Shown piece after piece: positions 59,783 to 64,000 of a stretch of DNA of 64,000 bases. Source of the stretch: Bradyrhizobium pachyrhizi (lineage in GTDB: Bacteria > Pseudomonadota > Alphaproteobacteria > Rhizobiales > Xanthobacteraceae). The translations under genes and the position numbers were made by a program. The stretch's first letter is position 1, and every line of letters begins with the position of its first letter. A model generated the notes under the pieces. The model was not told where the DNA came from. It saw only the letters and a list, made by a program, of their open reading frames with translations, and ran no database searches. Where the stretch lies: NCBI RefSeq assembly GCF_001189245.1, contig NZ_LFIQ01000051.1, positions 106,193-170,192 on the forward strand, given 5' to 3'.

Positions 59783-60412
59783 ATGGAAAAGCCGCGGGTC
59801 CGAATCTACACCGACTACAAGTCTCCCTATGCCTATGTCGCCAACAAGGGGCTGTTCGAACTCGAGGAGACATACGGCGTCGAGCTGGAATGGCTGCCCT
59901 ACACGCTGCGCATTCCGGAATTCATGGGCACGGTCGAGGAGCGTACACCGCACTTCTGGCGCAAGGTGCGCTACGCCTACATGGATGCGCGCCGGTTCGC
60001 CAACGCGCAGGGACTGACCATGAAGGGCCCGCGCCGGATATACGACGCCTTCTACGCCAGCGCCGGGATGCTGTTCGCGCAGCGTCACGGGCTGTTCGGG
60101 CCTTATCACGATACGGTGTTCCGGAAGTTCTGGAATCACGAGCTGGAAATCGACGACCTGACTGAGATTGCCGGCGTGATCGCCGCGGTCGGTGGTTCTG
60201 CCGACACCTTCGAGGCCTATGTTCGCGGCCCTGCCCGCGCCGAACATGATCGCATCATCGACGAGGCCGAAGCGCTCGGCGTGTTCGGCGTGCCCAGCAT
60301 GGTGTTCAACGGCGAGCTGTTCTGGGGCGGCGACCGCATCGACATGCTGATCGAGCGGATCAAGCAGCCGGAGACGATCGCGATCGCGCTTGGCAGCCGG
60401 CACCAGACGTAG
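59783..60412 (+). CDS. DsbA-fold protein, 2-hydroxychromene-2-carboxylate isomerase-like
   Basis: 209 residues; three consecutive ATGs (59777, 59780, 59783), of which 59783 is best spaced from GAGGA. VRIYTDYKSPYAYVANKGLFELEETYGVELEWLPYTLRIPEF has the S-P-Y/F-A/S active start of kappa-class GST/HCCA isomerases; VFGVPSMVFNGELFWGGDRIDMLIERI is the conserved end. Glutathione-dependent isomerase or transferase. Confidence 0.8.
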   Translation: MEKPRVRIYTDYKSPYAYVANKGLFELEETYGVELEWLPYTLRIPEFMGTVEERTPHFWRKVRYAYMDARRFANAQGLTMKGPRRIYDAFYASAGMLFAQRHGLFGPYHDTVFRKFWNHELEIDDLTEIAGVIAAVGGSADTFEAYVRGPARAEHDRIIDEAEALGVFGVPSMVFNGELFWGGDRIDMLIERIKQPETIAIALGSRHQT

Positions 60413-60451
60413 ACGCCGATCGTTTCGAATCTGCCTATCGTCGCTGATCGA

Positions 60452-61462
60452 TCAGCCTCCAACCAGAATGGCCCAGCACCCGGTGCGTTCCAGCACCGGC
60501 TGCAACGCCGCGCGATCGCCGGCATCGAGCGCGGCAAACTTCTCGCGCAACTGCTGCAGGCACTTGACCTGATATTTGAACGGCGCCAGTGCATAGGGCA
60601 GTCCCCAGACATTGATCTCGAGCCGCTCGAGGCCCTTCGCAAACGCATCCGCATTGGCGGCCAGGAACGGTAGATAAAGTTCGCCGGCGATCCGCAGCAG
60701 CGCCTCGGCGAACCCGCCAAGCGCCTGCTCACGCCGATACCAGTCGCCCTCGACACCTGACGCATCGTCGAGCCGCCGCACCCAGTGATCGCTGAACGGC
60801 GCACGCTCGCGCATGATCCGCATCGGGGTCGGGTCGGTCGCCATCTCGCTGAGTTGGCCGAACCAGGCGAAATCCGCCAGCGACGGCCGGCTGCCGAACA
60901 GATAGCTCTTCATGCCGACATGCGGCTCGAACGCCGCAAGCGTGCGCCGGTAGCTCTCCTCCAGCAGCGGCCTGTTCTCATCCGTCGCGCCGAGAATGAC
61001 CATGCGCGAAATCTGCCGCTGCCGGAACTCTTCGATCTCCTCGCGGCTGCCGGCCTCGGCCTCCGATGTCGACCACTCCTCGCCGGCCCAGCGCGAGACA
61101 TAGGCCTGATCTTCCGGATCCCACCAGCGATAAAGAAACAGCGGCTTCACCGCCCATTCGTCGGCGAGGTCCTCAAGCAGGTCGCAGACGAATGCGACCG
61201 CCTTGTCCTCCGGGATCACCGAGCGTCCCTGGTGGCGCACTTCCAGATCATAGGCCAGCGTCGTGGTCTCGCCGCGGTAGCTGCCGTCGGGATATTGCAG
61301 CACCGGGATCAGCATCGGCTTCAGATGCGCGGTCGCCTCGCGCAGCGCCTTGGTCATGATCACCCAATCGTGCGGAATCCGCCGGTAGCGCATCAGCGCG
61401 CGCAACTTGATCGCATAGGGCGAGGCGGTCGAGCCGATCAGGCGATAGCGTTCCCCTGTCAT
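60452..61462 (-). CDS. Glutathione S-transferase-like protein
   Basis: 336 residues from the ATG at 61462, overlapping the M81 stop (ATGA). Thioredoxin-fold N-terminus YRLIGSTASPYAIKLRALMRYRRIPHDWVIM, LIPVLQYPDGSYRGETTTLAYDLEV, then a long helical domain (YLFGSRPSLADFAWFGQLSEMA, about 255 residues), longer than a typical GST. Confidence 0.75.
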   Translation of the reverse strand: MTGERYRLIGSTASPYAIKLRALMRYRRIPHDWVIMTKALREATAHLKPMLIPVLQYPDGSYRGETTTLAYDLEVRHQGRSVIPEDKAVAFVCDLLEDLADEWAVKPLFLYRWWDPEDQAYVSRWAGEEWSTSEAEAGSREEIEEFRQRQISRMVILGATDENRPLLEESYRRTLAAFEPHVGMKSYLFGSRPSLADFAWFGQLSEMATDPTPMRIMRERAPFSDHWVRRLDDASGVEGDWYRREQALGGFAEALLRIAGELYLPFLAANADAFAKGLERLEINVWGLPYALAPFKYQVKCLQQLREKFAALDAGDRAALQPVLERTGCWAILVGG

Positions 61463-62955
61463 GACGATGGCTCCAAAAACGCCGGTTTGCCGTACGGATA
61501 GAACTGCGCGAGATCGACGTTCTTGTACGGCAGCTTGTCCAGCCGCGTCGTGCCGAGGAACGGCTCGTCGGGTTCGACCACGAGGATCGTCTTGGCAAAT
61601 CCATTGTCGTCGAAGCCGCGCCGGAAATGGACCCGAGACTTGATCGCCATCACGTCGAAGGCGCCGATGTCGGGCACCAGCGCCTTCAGCGAGAACGGCT
61701 CCATAACCTGCACCAGATAGGTGGACAGGATCAGCACATTGTTGCGGCCGAAGCGCACGCAGACCCAGAACTGGCCATAGCCCTCGCCCGCCGCCGAAAC
61801 CGTGCCCTGAATCCAAACCGGATCGCCCGCCGACTCGTCAGCGCGGCCGCCGATCTCCATGTCGAAGGCATCGCCGGCCTTGGCGCCGGCGGCCTTCAGG
61901 CTTGCGGTCGCCCTGGCGTCGGTAATGGTCGCGATCACGGTGTTGGCGAGGTCCTGCGCGATGATCTCACGCAGCAGCCAGGTCGCCGACCCCGACCGGT
62001 CGCTGTGATCGGCCAGCACCACCGGTGTGTTGCCAGCGGCGACGGCCTGCTTGGCCAGCGCAACACCCTCGGTGATGCCGTACAGCCTGGTCGATTGCAG
62101 CAAGGCTTCGCGCAGCCGCCAGATCGTGCCGGCGAGATCGCGCGCGACCTGCTCGGCGAGCTTTGGATTGTCGTTGGTCAGAACCTGCACGGTCATGCCG
62201 ACATCGGGAACGTCGGCGAACGGGAAGCCGAAGAAGATGTTGACGTAGACGTCGACCTCGCGCGCCTCCCAGATCAGCGCGCGCTGCACGAGGTCCATCC
62301 ACGGACGCGCCCCGGTCCATTGCAGCACAGTGGGCGAGATCACAGGAACCTTGATCGTCCTGTGCGCCGGCTTGTAGTCGCCGCGGATCGCTCGCACCAG
62401 CATGCGCGCTGCGCGTTCACCCTGCAGATGCGCGTCATAATGCGGGAAATATTTGACAGCGAACGCCATGTCCGCCTGCTCGAGGAACGCCTCATCCTCG
62501 TTGCCGTGAGGATCGAACGTCGCCGCAATGAAGGCGGAGCGGCCGACCACGTCGCGGACCTGCCGCGCCAGATCGGCTTCGGGACGCGGCACGCCGCGCA
62601 CGGCCATCGCGCCATGCAGGCACAGATAGACGCCGTCGAACGGTCCCTCCTCCTTCAATCCGGCGATCATCTTGCCGGTGAAGGTGCGATAGGCTTCCTC
62701 GGTGATCCAGCCGGATCCGGTGTAGGTCTTCGGCCAGAGCGGGGATTCGATGCCGACCAGCTCGACCTCGGAGAACTCGCGCGCCACCTGCACGAAGCCG
62801 CCCATATAGTTCTTGGGATCGAACTGCAGCAGCGCCTCGCCCCTGGCCGGCGAGCCCGGATAGATGAAGTCGTCGAGCGTGGTCTCGTTCGGCAGGAACG
62901 AGACGGTTTCGTGGGAGAAATGCAGGACGGCGATACGTATCTTGCGATCGCTCAT
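61459..62955 (-). CDS. M81-family metallopeptidase (microcystinase C, MlrC-like)
   Basis: 498 residues from the ATG at 62955 (GAGG upstream). IAVLHFSHETVSFLPNETTLDDF, YLCLHGAMAVRG, FDPHGNEDEAFLEQADMAFAVKYFPHYD, and PVVLADHSDRSGSATWLL fit the M81 family. The prototype MlrC cuts linear microcystin; most members have unknown small-molecule substrates. Confidence 0.85.
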   Translation of the reverse strand: MSDRKIRIAVLHFSHETVSFLPNETTLDDFIYPGSPARGEALLQFDPKNYMGGFVQVAREFSEVELVGIESPLWPKTYTGSGWITEEAYRTFTGKMIAGLKEEGPFDGVYLCLHGAMAVRGVPRPEADLARQVRDVVGRSAFIAATFDPHGNEDEAFLEQADMAFAVKYFPHYDAHLQGERAARMLVRAIRGDYKPAHRTIKVPVISPTVLQWTGARPWMDLVQRALIWEAREVDVYVNIFFGFPFADVPDVGMTVQVLTNDNPKLAEQVARDLAGTIWRLREALLQSTRLYGITEGVALAKQAVAAGNTPVVLADHSDRSGSATWLLREIIAQDLANTVIATITDARATASLKAAGAKAGDAFDMEIGGRADESAGDPVWIQGTVSAAGEGYGQFWVCVRFGRNNVLILSTYLVQVMEPFSLKALVPDIGAFDVMAIKSRVHFRRGFDDNGFAKTILVVEPDEPFLGTTRLDKLPYKNVDLAQFYPYGKPAFLEPSS

Positions 62956-63141
62956 TTGGTGCGCCTCGGCTGTTTTCCGCATTGTGGCATTGAACGCGCG
63001 GCGCGCCAATCCGCATTCGGTTTTTGCCCGCCAGACCTGCAAATACGCAGGCGCAGCGCAGCTTGCCGCCGCGCGGATTCTGCTATGGTCCGCCGCAACG
63101 ATCGGGCCGCGGCCCCGCAGATTTCTCAAGGAGAGAGCGCC

Positions 63142-63936
63142 ATGAATCCCCCCGTCAGCTCGCCCGCGATCAAGGTCGTCAAATCGGTTCGCGAGCAGGT
63201 GAGCGCCGAGGAGTGGCAGGCCCGCGTCGATCTTGCCGCCTGTTATCGGCTGACGGCGATGTACGGCATGACCGAGATGATCGCGAACCACATCTCCTGC
63301 CGCGTGCCCGGCACCACCGACCAGTTCCTGATCAATGCCTACGGCATGCTGTATGAGGAGATCGACGCCTCCAGCCTGATCAAGGTCGACGTCGAGGGCA
63401 ACACGCTGCTCAACGCGACCGACTACGACGTCAATGTGGCCGGCTTCGTCATTCACAGCGCCATCCACATGGCCAAGCACGACATGGATTGCGTCGCGCA
63501 CACCCACACCCCGGCCGGCATGGCGGTCTCGGCGATGGAATGCGGCCTGCTGCCGCTGGCACAGACCTCGATGCGCTTCCTGCACATCGCCTATCACGAC
63601 TTCGAGGGCATCGCCGACAATGTCGACGAGCGCGAACGCCTGGTCCGCGACCTCGGCGACAACGAGGCGATGATCCTGCGCAACCATGGCCTCTTGGTCG
63701 TCGGCCGCACCGTGCCAGCCGCCTTCAACGTGCTGTTCCGCCTTGAGCGCGCCTGCCAGACCCAGGTGATGGCGCTGTCCTGCAACACCAAGCTGATCTA
63801 TCCGCCGCAAAATATCCTCGAAGACACCTATGAGCGGATGCTGCCGAAGCCCGGCCGCGCCGCCCGCAACGGCGAACTCGCCTGGCCCGCGCTGCTGCGC
63901 AAGCTCGACCGGGCAGATCCGTCGTATCGGGATTGA
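63142..63936 (+). CDS. Class II aldolase/adducin-family protein
   Basis: 264 residues, AAGGAGAG upstream of the ATG. LAACYRLTAMYGMTEMIANHISCRVPG, FLINAYGMLYEEIDASSLIKVD, and the zinc-site His pair in VAHTHTPAGMAVSAM, then ILRNHGLLVVGRTVPAAF. Zinc-dependent aldolase fold; substrate unknown. Divergent from the M81 gene by 186 bases. Confidence 0.85.
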   Translation: MNPPVSSPAIKVVKSVREQVSAEEWQARVDLAACYRLTAMYGMTEMIANHISCRVPGTTDQFLINAYGMLYEEIDASSLIKVDVEGNTLLNATDYDVNVAGFVIHSAIHMAKHDMDCVAHTHTPAGMAVSAMECGLLPLAQTSMRFLHIAYHDFEGIADNVDERERLVRDLGDNEAMILRNHGLLVVGRTVPAAFNVLFRLERACQTQVMALSCNTKLIYPPQNILEDTYERMLPKPGRAARNGELAWPALLRKLDRADPSYRD

Positions 63937-63967
63937 GAGCGAAAGCCGGCGCAGGCTTTCTCCATTC

Positions 63968-63993
63968 GTCGTCCCGGCCTTCGCCGGGACGAC
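63968..63993. repeat. Strong palindrome, possible terminator
   Basis: Eleven-base perfect arms GTCGTCCCGGC and GCCGGGACGAC with loop CTTC, just after the aldolase gene. It is a typical extragenic palindrome of Bradyrhizobium/Rhodopseudomonas-type genomes and could also end the aldolase transcript, although no T-run follows within the window. Confidence 0.6.
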
Positions 63994-64000
63994 ACTGAGT

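Noticed and set aside
1..64000. tRNA, rRNA, CRISPR arrays and prophage attachment sites
   Set aside because: I looked for tRNA-like T-arm motifs, spaced direct repeats and matching boundary repeats and found none I could support.

Overview
The window looks like a chromosome segment of a high-GC alphaproteobacterium, most likely Bradyrhizobium or a close relative. The evidence is a GcrA-type regulator, promoters carrying alphaproteobacterial LexA boxes (GTTC-N7-GTTC), a phasin, and abundant Liv-type transporters and class III CoA-transferases. I saw no tRNA, rRNA, CRISPR array or integrase.

Region 1 (1-30.5 kb). After the 5' part of a flavin-dependent monooxygenase gene (1-391) comes a prophage structural region read almost entirely on the minus strand, so transcription runs from 30.5 kb down to 0.7 kb. 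In transcription order it holds tiny ORFs and a TerS-like gene, the large terminase, a P22-type portal gene split in two by about 1.9 kb, a decayed HYD1-type toxin gene with immunity-like genes (DUF6881, ComJ), a putative DUF5309-like major capsid gene, head-tail and tail genes including a C1q-like fibre and an S74-chaperone protein, a tail-collar fibre, and a lysis cassette. Cargo genes are interspersed: three encode signal-peptide proteins and each has its own promoter with a LexA box in the spacer; a fourth is a plus-strand hexapeptide acyltransferase. Two near-identical promoter-terminator leaders precede the packaging operon and the capsid operon.

Region 2 (30.8-41.1 kb) is host-like: small membrane and zinc-ribbon proteins, a phasin, an FMN-dependent 2-hydroxy-acid dehydrogenase, a GlxA-type regulator facing an operon of GNAT-like protein, MFS transporter, YqcI/YcgG (GntA-like) protein and cupin, a CoA-transferase and a GFA-family protein.

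Region 3 (41.5-43.9 kb) is a phage-type control module: a DUF6456-like protein, a GcrA-like regulator and a divergent S24 repressor. A shared palindrome lies in three promoter regions.

Region 4 (44-64 kb) is metabolic: an OpgC-like membrane protein, then two divergent operons. The minus operon (45.3-54.3 kb) encodes a complete Liv-type ABC importer, an SDR, a CoA-transferase, an enoyl-CoA hydratase, a MaoC hydratase and a CitE-like lyase. The plus operon (54.4-59.3 kb) encodes an acyl-CoA ligase, a TetR regulator, a second SDR and a 640-residue Baeyer-Villiger monooxygenase. Together they look like uptake and catabolism of an aromatic or alkyl ketone or acid, controlled by TetR through a perfect inverted repeat at 54371-54395. 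A DsbA/HCCA-isomerase-like protein, a GST, an M81 peptidase and a class II aldolase follow.
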